A model generated the notes under the pieces. The model was not told the DNA's origin. It was given only the letters and a program-made list of their open reading frames with translations, and searched no databases. The translations under genes and the position numbers were made by a program. Shown here piece after piece: positions 47,065-57,275 of a stretch of DNA of 64,000 bases. Positions within the stretch are counted from its first letter, which is position 1; each line of letters opens with the position of its first letter. The stretch is from DASXHD01 sp036488725. GTDB taxonomy: Bacteria > Myxococcota_A > Polyangia > Polyangiales > Polyangiaceae. The DNA lies in NCBI GenBank assembly GCA_036488725.1, contig DASXHD010000051.1:62001-126000 (forward strand), read 5' to 3'.

Positions 47065-47750
47065 GCGAGCACCTCGCGGAGGCGGCGAAGGACGACCTCG
47101 GTCTTCAAATCGGTGATGGCGCCGGACGCACAGAGCTCGAGCGCCTCGTCGAGCGGCAGGGCCGCGCGCACCGAAGCACGCTCGAGCGGCGAGGAATCGC
47201 CGGGCGGCGTCTCGAGCGCGTCCGGATCGATCGCGACGTGAAAGTAGCCGTGCACTTCGGCGATGATGCCCGGCGCCATGTGCATCGGCGGTCCGAGCGG
47301 GAAGAGCGCGTCGGGCGCGACGCGCGCTCCGATTTCTTCGAAGAGCTCGCGCGCCGCGGCTTGGCGAAACGTCTCGCCGGGCTCGACCATGCCGGCCGGG
47401 ACTTCCCAGAGGGTCGCCGCGCGCGCGTCGCGCGTTCGCCAAAAGACGGGCAACCGAATCGCGGAGCAGAGCATCACGTGAAGCGCGCCTGCGCGCTCGA
47501 AATGCGCGGCGATGGCGACCGCATCGATCGCCGCACGGCGGACGACGTCGTACCAAAAAGTGTCGCCGCCGAGCCGCACCCGGAGGCGGTCGATCCCAAG
47601 GAAAGGGCGCGCGGCGGGGTCACTCTCGAGCTCCGCGTCGAGGCCGACGCTGGCGGGCAGGTGCGGCAGAGGCACGGGCGCCAAGGAATACCACGAGGTT
47701 CGGCCGCGTAGGTTGTACGGTAGGCCGCCGCGATGCGCTAAGCTTCCCAC
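47061..47750 (-). CDS. NUDIX hydrolase
   Basis: A 229-residue hydrolase with a full Nudix box GMVEPGETFRQAAARELFEE (about residues 120-140) and ADP-ribose-pyrophosphatase-like context (WEVPAG, AEVHGYFHVAID). The start is uncertain: GTG 47750 gives 229 aa; GTG 47675 would also keep the box. ATG starts further up collide with the divergent gene at 47794. It probably cleaves ADP-ribose or a nucleotide sugar, and its stop overlaps the NAD kinase start. Confidence 0.
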   Translation of the reverse strand: MGSLAHRGGLPYNLRGRTSWYSLAPVPLPHLPASVGLDAELESDPAARPFLGIDRLRVRLGGDTFWYDVVRRAAIDAVAIAAHFERAGALHVMLCSAIRLPVFWRTRDARAATLWEVPAGMVEPGETFRQAAARELFEEIGARVAPDALFPLGPPMHMAPGIIAEVHGYFHVAIDPDALETPPGDSSPLERASVRAALPLDEALELCASGAITDLKTEVVLRRLREVLA

Positions 47751-47793
47751 GTCGAAGGAACTTTGACGGACCCTGCGCGTCACAAGACTCACG

Positions 47794-49830
47794 ATGAATG
47801 AAGTGACCCCCCCTCCGAGCCAACGTTCCGACCGCATGCAGGTCGACGTGACGCGCATCGCCAAGGTGGCAGGCCGCGCCGAGCGCCGCATTCGCGCGGC
47901 CCGCGCGCTCACCTGGGCGTCGGAAGCGGCGTGCGTCGCGCTCGTCGCCGCGGTCGTCACGCTGGTCCTTCGGAAGACGAATCACATCTCGGAGAGGACC
48001 GCGTGGGTGGCCTTCGCGCTCGAAGCGGCGCTCGTCATCGCGGCGGGCGCGACCGGCTGGGCGCGCAAGCTCCCCGCGCGCGCCGGCGCCCTCGCGCTCG
48101 ACCGGCATCACGGCCTCGCCGACCGGCTCGCGAGCGCGCTCTCGTTCGGCGAGCTCCCGCAAGCCGAGCGCACGCCCTTCATGGACGCCGCGATCGACGA
48201 CGCGCTCGCCGTCGTGCAGAACGTCGAGCCGAAGAAGGCGGTCCCGATCCCGCCGCCGTACGAGGCGCCGGTCCTCGCGCTCCTCCTCTTGGTTCTCGGC
48301 GGCGTCTCGCTCTTCGAGATCCGCGAGCACCACCCGGCCATGTCGCAAAAGACGATCGACCCGGTCGACGTCACCGCCGACGATCTCGACGCGTTCAAGA
48401 ATTTCTTGAACAACGAAGAGCAAAAGAACCAGAGCGACGAAGCAAAAGACGCGACGCAGGAGTTCAACAAGCTCATCGAAGATCTCGCCAACAAGCGGCT
48501 CGATCGCACCGAAGCCTTCCGCCGCATGCAAGCGCTCGAGGACAAGCTCCAGACCGGAAACCCCGCCGACAAGAAAGCGATGGAAGACGCGCTTCAGAAG
48601 ATGGGCGAGGAGATGAAGAAGAGCGACCTCACCAAGCACGCCGGCGAGTCGTTCGAGAACAAGGATCTGAAAGACGCGGAGCGGAACTTCCAAGACCTCG
48701 CCAAGCAACTTCGACAGAGCAACGGCAAGGTCGACAAAGACCAGCTCGACAAGATGCGCGAGGCGCTCAAAGCCGCCGCCGACAACGCGAAGAAGAATCG
48801 CGAAGAGCTCGAGAAGAAGCGCGACGACTTGAAGAAGGAAGTCGATCTGCTGAAGAAAAAGCAGCAGGAAAATCACCCGGACGGCGGCGCGCCGGACGAC
48901 AAAGAAAAAGACCTTCTCCAAAAGAAAGAGCGCGAGCTCGAGCGCCTCGACCAGCAAGCGCAGCAAGCGCAGAACACCGAGCGCCAGCTGAGCAAGCTCG
49001 ACCAAGACTTGCAGCAAGCCGCCGAAGACTTGATGCGCGAGCTCGGCGCGTCGGCGCAGGATCTCGACCAGGGCGCCGAGGACATCGATCGCATGGCGCA
49101 GCAGGAAATGACCGACCAGGAGAAGGAGGAGCTCAAACAAAAGCTCCAAGAGCTCCGCGAGCTATTGCGGCAGCAAGGGCAGGGCGGGCATCAGCAGATG
49201 GTTCGCTTGCAGCGTTTCCAGCAGCACGCGCGCGGCCAAGGCGGGCAAGGCGGGCAGGGCGGCGGACAGCAAGGTCAAGGCGGCGATCAGCAGAGCGGCG
49301 AGGGTCAGCAGGGCCAGGGCCAACAAGGTCAGGGTCAGCAGGGCCAAGGACAACAAGGCCAAGGACAAGGCCAGCAGGGACAAGGCCAGGGTCAAGGCGG
49401 ACAGAGCGGACAAGGTCAGGGCGGGAGCGAAGTCTGGGTCGTCGGTCCGAACGGCGAAAAAATTCTGATGCTCACGCGCGGACAAGGTCAGGGCGGCAGC
49501 GGCCAAGGCGGGCAGGGCGGACAAAACGGCCAGCCCGGTCACGGTTGGGGAACCGGCCACGACCCTCACGTGCAAGGTCAAGCGAGCAACATGAAGACCG
49601 GCACGCAAGACACGCAGGTCACCGGCCAAGACACCGGCCAAGGCCAGTCGCGCTCGCAGGTCATCCTCGGCGCGGCCGAGCGCGGCTTCACCAACCGCGG
49701 CTACACCAAAGTCTTTCGCGAGTATCACACCGTCGCCGAAGAGGCCCTCAACAAGGATGAAATTCCCGGCGGCTATCGTTTCTACGTGCGGCGCTACTTC
49801 CAACTGATTCGCCCGCGCGACCAACAGTGA
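47794..49830 (+). CDS. Membrane coiled-coil protein with Gly/Gln-rich repeat, MoxR-locus partner
   Basis: The 678-residue protein has three transmembrane helices (about 40-60, 68-90, 157-175), a long charged coiled coil (about 205-460, many Lys/Glu/Asp/Leu heptads), a Gly/Gln-rich tract (about 480-560), a small beta part (SEVWVVGPNGEKILMLTRG) and a C-terminal motif NRGYTKVFREYHTVAEEAL...GYRFYVRRYF seen in DUF4175-type proteins. It is the first gene of a five-gene locus with MoxR and vWA proteins; the MoxR gene starts 15 bp after its stop. It may be the membrane or periplasmic platform of that machine, by context only. Confidence 0.
   Translation: MNEVTPPPSQRSDRMQVDVTRIAKVAGRAERRIRAARALTWASEAACVALVAAVVTLVLRKTNHISERTAWVAFALEAALVIAAGATGWARKLPARAGALALDRHHGLADRLASALSFGELPQAERTPFMDAAIDDALAVVQNVEPKKAVPIPPPYEAPVLALLLLVLGGVSLFEIREHHPAMSQKTIDPVDVTADDLDAFKNFLNNEEQKNQSDEAKDATQEFNKLIEDLANKRLDRTEAFRRMQALEDKLQTGNPADKKAMEDALQKMGEEMKKSDLTKHAGESFENKDLKDAERNFQDLAKQLRQSNGKVDKDQLDKMREALKAAADNAKKNREELEKKRDDLKKEVDLLKKKQQENHPDGGAPDDKEKDLLQKKERELERLDQQAQQAQNTERQLSKLDQDLQQAAEDLMRELGASAQDLDQGAEDIDRMAQQEMTDQEKEELKQKLQELRELLRQQGQGGHQQMVRLQRFQQHARGQGGQGGQGGGQQGQGGDQQSGEGQQGQGQQGQGQQGQGQQGQGQGQQGQGQGQGGQSGQGQGGSEVWVVGPNGEKILMLTRGQGQGGSGQGGQGGQNGQPGHGWGTGHDPHVQGQASNMKTGTQDTQVTGQDTGQGQSRSQVILGAAERGFTNRGYTKVFREYHTVAEEALNKDEIPGGYRFYVRRYFQLIRPRDQQ
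49231..49429 (+). repeat. Gly/Gln-rich codon repeat tract
   Basis: Roughly 200 bp of near-tandem GGC-CAA/CAG codons encode GQGQQGQ/GQGG runs in the membrane coiled-coil protein. The six- to nine-base units drift in the third position. A smaller similar stretch lies at 49480-49560. The tract can change length without frameshift. Confidence 0.
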
Positions 49831-49845
49831 GCTGAGGACAAGAGC

Positions 49846-50875
<1,030 letters not shown>

Positions 50876-50889
<14 letters not shown>

Positions 50890-51826
50890 TCTCTTCCAAG
50901 CGGGAGGCCCCCTCAGCCTGAGGCCGGCCCGTCAGCTCGCGAAGCAAGACGACGATCTTTTCGACGACGAGTTTCAGCGCAAGCTGGATTACCTCGCGCT
51001 CGTCAGTCGAAAAGTCTTCGCCGGTCGCATGCGCGCCGAGCGCCGCACGAAAAAGAGCGGCAGCGGCATCGAGTTCGCCGACCACCGCGACTATCAGCCG
51101 GGCGACGATTTTCGTTACCTCGACTGGAACGTCTATCAAAAGTTCGGACGCCTGCTCCTTCGCCTCTACGAAGAAGAAGAGGACTTGAGCGTCTACTTGA
51201 TCGTCGACGCGTCGGGCTCGATGGCGTTCGGCGACGGCGAAAAACTGAAATACGCGAAGAAGGTCTGCGCCGCGCTCGCCTACGTCGGCCTCGCGAACCT
51301 CGACCGCGTCGGCATCGTCTCGACGAGCGACAAAGTCATGGACCGCATGCCGGAGACGCGCGGCAAGGGACGCATCTTCAAAGTGTTCCGCTTTTTGCGC
51401 GAGCTCGAGCCAGCGGGCGTCACCGATTTGGGTGACGCGCTCAAAACGTTCGTCGCGCAGCACAAGCGCCGCGGCCTCGCCGTGCTCATTACCGATCTCT
51501 ATGACCCGGCCGGCTTCGAGAAGGGCATCAACGTCCTTCGGTACAACAAGTACGACCCGTTCGTCGTCCACATCGTCGACCGAAAAGAAGAGAAGCCGAA
51601 GCTCGCGGGCGACGTGCTCCTCTACGACTGCGAGACCGGCGACGAGCGCGAGGTCACCGTGACCGCCAAAGTGCTCGAGCGCTTCGGCCACGTCTACAAA
51701 GAGTACCTCCACGAGATCGATCGCTTCTGCACGACGCGAACGGTGCCGTACATCCAAGCGGACATTTCGCAGCCCTTCGACGAGCTGATTTTGAAGATCT
51801 TCCGGCGCGGAGGGTTTCTTCGGTGA
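50876..51826 (+). CDS. DUF58-family vWA protein
   Basis: A 316-residue soluble protein with the DUF58 fold: RRTKKSGSGIEFADHRDYQPGDDFRYLDWNVY is the family block, and a MIDAS vWA motif DASGS is at 111-115 with Thr/Asp partners later (VTDLGDAL, ITDLYD). It begins with TTG at 50876 within the MoxR gene; no ATG fits. It is probably a client or adaptor of MoxR that binds a metal. Its stop overlaps the GTG of the next gene. Confidence 0.
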
Positions 51827-53754
51827 TCTTCGCCGGGCTTCCGTTCGCGACATTGGCGGGCATCTTCGGCGCGGCTGCCGCCGTGATGATCGGCCTCTAC
51901 ATTTTGAAGCTGCGGCGTCGCGTCGTCGCGGTTCCGTTCTCGCCGCTCTGGCAGAAGATTCTTCGCGACAAAGAAGCGACGAGCCTCTTTTCGAAATTGA
52001 AGCGGCTGCTCTCGCTGCTTCTGCAGCTCGCGCTTCTCGCGCTGCTCGTTCTGGCGCTCGGCGATCCGCGCGCGGCGGCGACGCTCATCAAGGGGCGGAA
52101 CATCGTCGTGCTCGTCGATGCGAGCGCGTCGATGCAGGCGACCGACGTCTCGCCCAATCGTCTCGAGGTCGCGAAAGACGAAGTGAAGCGGCTCATTCGC
52201 GGCATGGGCGGCTCGGATCGGATGCTCGTCGCGCAGATGGACGCGGCGATCACGCCGATGGGTCCGATGAGCGGCGACACGAGCGAGCTCGAGCGCGCCG
52301 TCGATTCGGTCAAAGCGACCGACGCGCGCGCCGACTGGCCGCGCGCGCTCCGTTTCGCGACCGACACGCTGCGCAACGTCGACAACGGCGAGATCGTCGT
52401 CGTCAGCGACGGCAACCTCGGCGACGCGGTCGACGCGGCAGGTCCCGTGCATTTGGGCGACATCAAGCTCTCGTACATGCCCGTCGGCAAAGCGAAGGAC
52501 AACGTCGCCATCACGCAATTTTCGGTGCGCCGCTACCCGCTCGACAAATCACGCTACGAGGTGATGCTTGAGGTCAAGAACACGAGCCCCGATCCGGCCG
52601 ACGTCGAGCTCTCGCTCCTCGGCGACGGGACGCTCGTCGATCTCACGCGGCTTCGGCTCAAACCGGGCGAGCCGCTCCAGCGCTTCTATCCGAATTTGTC
52701 CGGCGCCTCGCGCACGCTCGAGGCCAAGCTCGCCGTGACCGGCGACACGAAAGACGACTTGCCGGCCGACAACCACGCCTACGCGCTCTTGCCCGAGCGC
52801 CGCCGAGCGAAGGTGCTCGTCGTCTCGACCGGCAACACGTACCTCGAAGCGGCGCTGCTCCTCGACGAGTATCTCGACGTGACGAGCGCGACGCCGCTCG
52901 AGTACGCGTCGAAATACGCGCAAAAAACGGGGACATTCGACGCGATCATCTTCGACGCGGCGACGCCCGCCGAGCTCCCGCGCACCAACGCGCTCTACCT
53001 CGACCCGCGCGGGCCGGGCTCGCCGTTCAAAGTCGAGGGCAACATCGAGGAGCCGGGCTTCGACAAAATCGATCGCAAGCATCCGATCGTGCGCTTCACC
53101 GCGCTCGACCAAGTCAACATCGCGCGCGGCCACAAGCTCAAGCCCGAGCCGGGCGACAAAGTCATCGGCTCGTCCGACGGCGGCGGGCCCATCATGGTCG
53201 CGGGCACGCGCGGCGGGTTCAAGATGGTCGGCATCGGCTTCGACGTTCGCGACAGCGACTTGCCGCTTCGCGTCGCGTGGCCCGTCTTGCTGCTCAACAC
53301 GATCAATTATTTCACCGACGAGGACGCGAGCTACCTCTCGAGCTTCCGCACCGGTGACGTTTGGCGCATCCCGGTCGGCCAGACGTCGACGCAGGCGACC
53401 CTGACGCTCCCGGGTGGCGGGACGCAGCCGGTGCCCGTGCACGAAGGGCGCGCGGTCTTCCTCGGACAGCGCGCCGGGTTCTACGATCTGGCGCTCGCTG
53501 GCGACGCGCACGCGCCGGGCGCGACCGACGTCGGACAGCCCGCCGCGACCATCCACTTCGCCGCGAACTTGCTCGACGACACCGAGAGCACGATCGCGCC
53601 GCAAGAGAAGCTCACCGTCGACGGAAAAGAAGCCGGCTCGGTCAGCGCGTTCCACGTCGGCGTGCGGCGCGAAATCTGGATTTACCTGCTCATGATCGCG
53701 ATCGCGATCACCGCCCTCGAGTGGATCACGTACCACCGGAGGCTCACGGTATGA
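51823..53754 (+). CDS. BatA-like vWA membrane protein
   Basis: The 643-residue protein starts at GTG 51823 with the BatA N-terminal pattern (two helices, LYILKLRRRVVAVPFSPLWQKILRDK, 59-80 helix), a vWA domain with MIDAS DASAS at 99-103 facing the periplasm, a beta-sandwich region (PLDKSRYEVMLEVKNTSPDPADVELSLL, 230-330), a Rossmann-like part and a C-terminal helix (626-641). BatA/Aer proteins are linked to stress tolerance. It overlaps its neighbours at both ends (GTGA and ATGA). Confidence 0.
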   Translation: MIFAGLPFATLAGIFGAAAAVMIGLYILKLRRRVVAVPFSPLWQKILRDKEATSLFSKLKRLLSLLLQLALLALLVLALGDPRAAATLIKGRNIVVLVDASASMQATDVSPNRLEVAKDEVKRLIRGMGGSDRMLVAQMDAAITPMGPMSGDTSELERAVDSVKATDARADWPRALRFATDTLRNVDNGEIVVVSDGNLGDAVDAAGPVHLGDIKLSYMPVGKAKDNVAITQFSVRRYPLDKSRYEVMLEVKNTSPDPADVELSLLGDGTLVDLTRLRLKPGEPLQRFYPNLSGASRTLEAKLAVTGDTKDDLPADNHAYALLPERRRAKVLVVSTGNTYLEAALLLDEYLDVTSATPLEYASKYAQKTGTFDAIIFDAATPAELPRTNALYLDPRGPGSPFKVEGNIEEPGFDKIDRKHPIVRFTALDQVNIARGHKLKPEPGDKVIGSSDGGGPIMVAGTRGGFKMVGIGFDVRDSDLPLRVAWPVLLLNTINYFTDEDASYLSSFRTGDVWRIPVGQTSTQATLTLPGGGTQPVPVHEGRAVFLGQRAGFYDLALAGDAHAPGATDVGQPAATIHFAANLLDDTESTIAPQEKLTVDGKEAGSVSAFHVGVRREIWIYLLMIAIAITALEWITYHRRLTV

Positions 53755-56579
53755 AGCGCCCGTGGGTTCGTAGGCTCATCTTCGGCGCGATCGTCGCGCT
53801 CGTCGCGGGCGTCGGGCTCTGGGCGTATTTCCACTACGTCTATTACGCGGGGCCCACGATCGCCTGGAAGCGCGGCGGCAAGGACTACGAGCTCCTCTCG
53901 CCGCGCAACTTGATCATCGCGGTCATCGGCGCGCCGTTCTTCATCTGGATGATCGGCCGGTCGCTCGCCGATCTCCCGTGGCCGCAGCGCATCATCTCGG
54001 TCATCCTCCGCATCGCGTTCGTCGCGCTCCTCTCGTTCGGGCTCTCGCGCCTCGCGACCACCGCGACCACGCAAAAGGTCTGCACCGTCTTTCTCGTCGA
54101 CGTCTCCGAGTCGGTGCCCGACGCGGCCGTCGCCGACGCGCGCGCCGAAATTCAAAAAGCGCTCGACCAGCGGCCAAAGGACGATCTCGTCCGCGTCATC
54201 ACGTTCTCGGCGCGGCCGCGCGTGATCCCGATCGCCGACGACGAGAAAAAGGCCCCGCTGCTCGAGCGCCACGAGGCCATCGAGCGGCGCGAGGCCGAGC
54301 AACGCACGCACCTCGCCAAAAACGCGAAGCTCGGGGCGGACGCCGCGACCGACATCGCGTCCGCGCTCCAGCTCGCGTACGGCCTCTATCCCGCGGGCTA
54401 CCTGCGGCGCGCGGTCGTCTTGTCCGACGGCGTCCAGACCGACGGCGATCTCCTGGCCGAAGCGAACCGCGCGCGCGAGTTCGGCGTGAAGCTCTACACC
54501 GAAGCGTACAAACGCCCGGTCCCCGGCGAGGTCGCGCTCCGCGATTTGCGCGTGCCGGACAAAGTCCGCGTCGGCGAGCCCTTCGAGCTCCACGCCGACA
54601 TCTTCTCGAGCCGCCCGCAGACCGCGAAGGCGACGCTCAAGCAAGGCGAAGCGATCAACGGCCTCGACGGCATCAAGACACTCGACCTGAAAGCGGGCGA
54701 GAACGACGTCACGTTCAAGAGCGTCGTGCGCGTCGCCGGCGAGGTCACTTACGCGCTGGACCTGACCGACATCCAAGAAGACCGCTTCAAAGAGAACAAC
54801 CAGTACACCGTGACCGCCGCGGTTCCGGGGCGGCCGGCGGTTCTCTACGTCGAGGGCAACACCGCCCGCGCGAGCTACCTCGCGAGCGCGCTCTCGGCGC
54901 AAGAGTTCGACGTCGACGTGCGCGAGCCGCGCGAGCTCCCCTCGAGCATGCGCGAGCTCGAGCGCTACGACTTTTTGATCCTGAGCGACACGCCGGCCGA
55001 CGCGGTCTCGCTCACGCAGCAAGACGCGGTCGAGAGCTACGTGCGCGATCTCGGCGGCGGCTTCCTCTTCGCGGGCGGCGAGAACGGCTTCGGCCTCGGC
55101 GGCTGGTACCACACGACGATCGAGCGGATTTTGCCGGTCCGCATGGACTCGGAAAAGAAGAAAGACGAGCCCGGCGTCGCGATGGAGCTCGTCATCGACC
55201 GCTCCGGTTCGATGACCGGCCCGAAGCTCGAGATGGCCAAGGCGGCCGCGAAGGCGACCGCCGACACGCTCGGCGGCGACGACATGCTCGAGGTCATCGC
55301 GTTCGACTCGTCGCCGACCAAGGTCGTGAAGATGACGAGCGCGAAGTATCGCGCGCGCATCCAGAACGACATCGCGCGCATCCAAGCGGGCGGCGGCACC
55401 GAAATTTTCAGCGCGCTCGACGCGGGGTACCAGACGCTCAGCGTCACGCGCGCGCGCAAGAAGCACATCATCCTCCTCACCGACGGCGAAGCGCCGCAGG
55501 GGGGCCTCCGCGAGCTTTCGCAACAAATCGCGGCCGAGGGCATGACGCTCACGACCGTCGGCCTCGGCGCCGACGTCGACGCGAACCTCCTCCGCACGAT
55601 GAGCGATCTCGGCGGCGGTCGTTACTACGGCGTGCAAGACCCGTCGCAGCTGCCGCGCGTCTTCACCAAAGAGACCGAGCTCGTCTCGCGTTCGGCGGCG
55701 GTCGAAGAATATTTCCAGCCGCGCGTCGTCTCGCCGGCTGATTTCCTCCGCGGCATCGACATGCAGAGCTCGCCGTTTCTCCACGGCTACGTCGCCACGA
55801 AGATGAAGCCGGCGCCCGCGCAGGAAATCCTCGAGAGCGAAATCGGCGAGCCGATCCTCGCGCGGTGGCACGTCGGCCTCGGTTGGTCGCTCGCGTGGAC
55901 GAGCGACGTCAAAAACTTGTGGGCGGTCGAGTGGCTCAAGTGGCCCGGCTACGGCCAATTCTGGGGCCAGCTCGTTCGCGAGCACATGCGCCAGAAAAAG
56001 CGCCAGCAGTTCGACATGCGCGCCGAAATCGATCCGGCGACCGGTCACCTCAAAGCGTCAATCGACGCGATCGGCGGCGACGACAAATTCGAGAACGGCC
56101 TCGAAGCGAAATTCCAAATCAAGGGCCCGCAGCCGTCGCAAGAGGTGAAGAACCTCGACATGAAGCAGACGGCGCCGGGTCGCTACGAGATCGATTTCCC
56201 GCTCGACAAGTACGGCTCGTTCTTGCTCCACGCCGCGCTCTCGAAATCGGTCGACGACGGGCGCGGCAGCATCAAGATGGCGCAAGTCGCCGAGAGCTTC
56301 GGCCACGTCACCAACCCGTACCCGCGCGAGTACCTCGCGCTCGCGCCCGACTCGGCGACCCTCGCGCGCGCCGCGGAGATCACCGGCGGCAAGCTCGACC
56401 CCGAAGTGAAAGACGTCTTCGACCCCGCGGGCCAAACGATCATCTACCACCAGGACCTCTGGAAATACTTCGTCGGCGCCGCGATCGCGCTCTACCTGCT
56501 CGATCTCCTGATGCGCCGCATGCGCTTCTTCGATCGCAAAAAAACCGTCCGCCCGTCTACTTCGGCGCACGCAGCGTGA
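53751..56579 (+). CDS. Large membrane protein with two vWA domains and GATase-like domain
   Basis: The 942-residue protein has N-terminal helices (8-30, 52-68, 82-98), a first vWA-like domain with DVSES at 117-121, a beta-sandwich, a glutamine-amidotransferase-like Rossmann part (LYVEGNTARASYLASAL...GGGFLFAGGENGFGLGGWY) and a second vWA with DRSGS at 483-487. A periplasmic tail and a C-terminal helix (YFVGAAIALYLLDLLMRR) follow. The catalytic Cys of true GATases is not seen, so this part is likely structural. It is the last and largest gene of the MoxR locus; its 3' end overlaps the convergent methyltransferase gene by 23 bp. Confidence 0.
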   Translation: MKRPWVRRLIFGAIVALVAGVGLWAYFHYVYYAGPTIAWKRGGKDYELLSPRNLIIAVIGAPFFIWMIGRSLADLPWPQRIISVILRIAFVALLSFGLSRLATTATTQKVCTVFLVDVSESVPDAAVADARAEIQKALDQRPKDDLVRVITFSARPRVIPIADDEKKAPLLERHEAIERREAEQRTHLAKNAKLGADAATDIASALQLAYGLYPAGYLRRAVVLSDGVQTDGDLLAEANRAREFGVKLYTEAYKRPVPGEVALRDLRVPDKVRVGEPFELHADIFSSRPQTAKATLKQGEAINGLDGIKTLDLKAGENDVTFKSVVRVAGEVTYALDLTDIQEDRFKENNQYTVTAAVPGRPAVLYVEGNTARASYLASALSAQEFDVDVREPRELPSSMRELERYDFLILSDTPADAVSLTQQDAVESYVRDLGGGFLFAGGENGFGLGGWYHTTIERILPVRMDSEKKKDEPGVAMELVIDRSGSMTGPKLEMAKAAAKATADTLGGDDMLEVIAFDSSPTKVVKMTSAKYRARIQNDIARIQAGGGTEIFSALDAGYQTLSVTRARKKHIILLTDGEAPQGGLRELSQQIAAEGMTLTTVGLGADVDANLLRTMSDLGGGRYYGVQDPSQLPRVFTKETELVSRSAAVEEYFQPRVVSPADFLRGIDMQSSPFLHGYVATKMKPAPAQEILESEIGEPILARWHVGLGWSLAWTSDVKNLWAVEWLKWPGYGQFWGQLVREHMRQKKRQQFDMRAEIDPATGHLKASIDAIGGDDKFENGLEAKFQIKGPQPSQEVKNLDMKQTAPGRYEIDFPLDKYGSFLLHAALSKSVDDGRGSIKMAQVAESFGHVTNPYPREYLALAPDSATLARAAEITGGKLDPEVKDVFDPAGQTIIYHQDLWKYFVGAAIALYLLDLLMRRMRFFDRKKTVRPSTSAHAA

Positions 56580-57243
56580 GCATGGGGAACGCGGGGAGAC
56601 CCGCGGACCAGATTTGGAAACGCTCGGTGATCTCGACGTTCGGAAAGACTTCACGCACGCTCGCGACGGTGTCGCGGTCCATGTGACAGCCTTGATGGTT
56701 CAGCCAGAGCCACAACGGATCTGCGGCGTGCATGAGCGCGCGCGGAACGCGGCGATCGCTCACGACGTGCTCGATGAGACGTAGCTCGCCGCCCGGCCGG
56801 AGCACGCGTCGCGCCTCGGCCAGCGCGCGCCGCGCGTCCGGGATGCTGCAGAGAACGAGGCACGCGACGACCGCGTCGAACGACGCGTCGGGCATCGGAA
56901 GGGCAAGCGCGTCGGCATTTTCGAGCGTGATGAACGAGCGCGCCCGCGTTCGTGCCCGCTCGAGGAACGCGTCGTCCACGTCGATGGCCCGCACGCGCGC
57001 GCCTTCGCCGTAGTGCGCGAACATCATCCCGGTGCCGCAGCCGATCTCGAGCACGTCGCGCGCCCGCGGCGCTCCGCGCCCGAGCAGGTGAAGATCCGAA
57101 ACGAGCGCGCTTCGTCGTGCGTACATCCCCGCGTCGTCCGCGCGCTGCATCAGCGTGTCGTAGAGCTCGGTCTGATCGAGCTTCTGCTGAAGCGCGAGCA
57201 CGGAAGGCGCGTGACGAGCGAGATGAATCAACTCGCGGAGCAT
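56557..57243 (-). CDS. Class I SAM-dependent methyltransferase
   Basis: A 228-residue soluble enzyme with SAM motif I VLEIGCGTG (64-72), acidic motif VRAIDVDDAF, motif LPMPDASFDAVVACLVLCSI and VLRPGGELRLIEHV, the Methyltransf_11 pattern. The substrate is unknown; its architecture resembles small-molecule or lipid methyltransferases. The ATG at 57243 (MLRELIHLAR) is taken because an upstream start would overlap the divergent gshA gene. Divergent spacing is 32 bp. Confidence 0.
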   Translation of the reverse strand: MLRELIHLARHAPSVLALQQKLDQTELYDTLMQRADDAGMYARRSALVSDLHLLGRGAPRARDVLEIGCGTGMMFAHYGEGARVRAIDVDDAFLERARTRARSFITLENADALALPMPDASFDAVVACLVLCSIPDARRALAEARRVLRPGGELRLIEHVVSDRRVPRALMHAADPLWLWLNHQGCHMDRDTVASVREVFPNVEITERFQIWSAGLPAFPMLTLRAPK

Positions 57244-57275
57244 CGAAGATATTGATACATGGATCGTTCCCCGAA

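Noticed and set aside
53682..56048. Open frame of about 790 codons antisense to the double-vWA gene
   Set aside because: Composition is Arg/Ala/Glu/Val-biased shadow of a GC-rich gene, with no domain and no start context.
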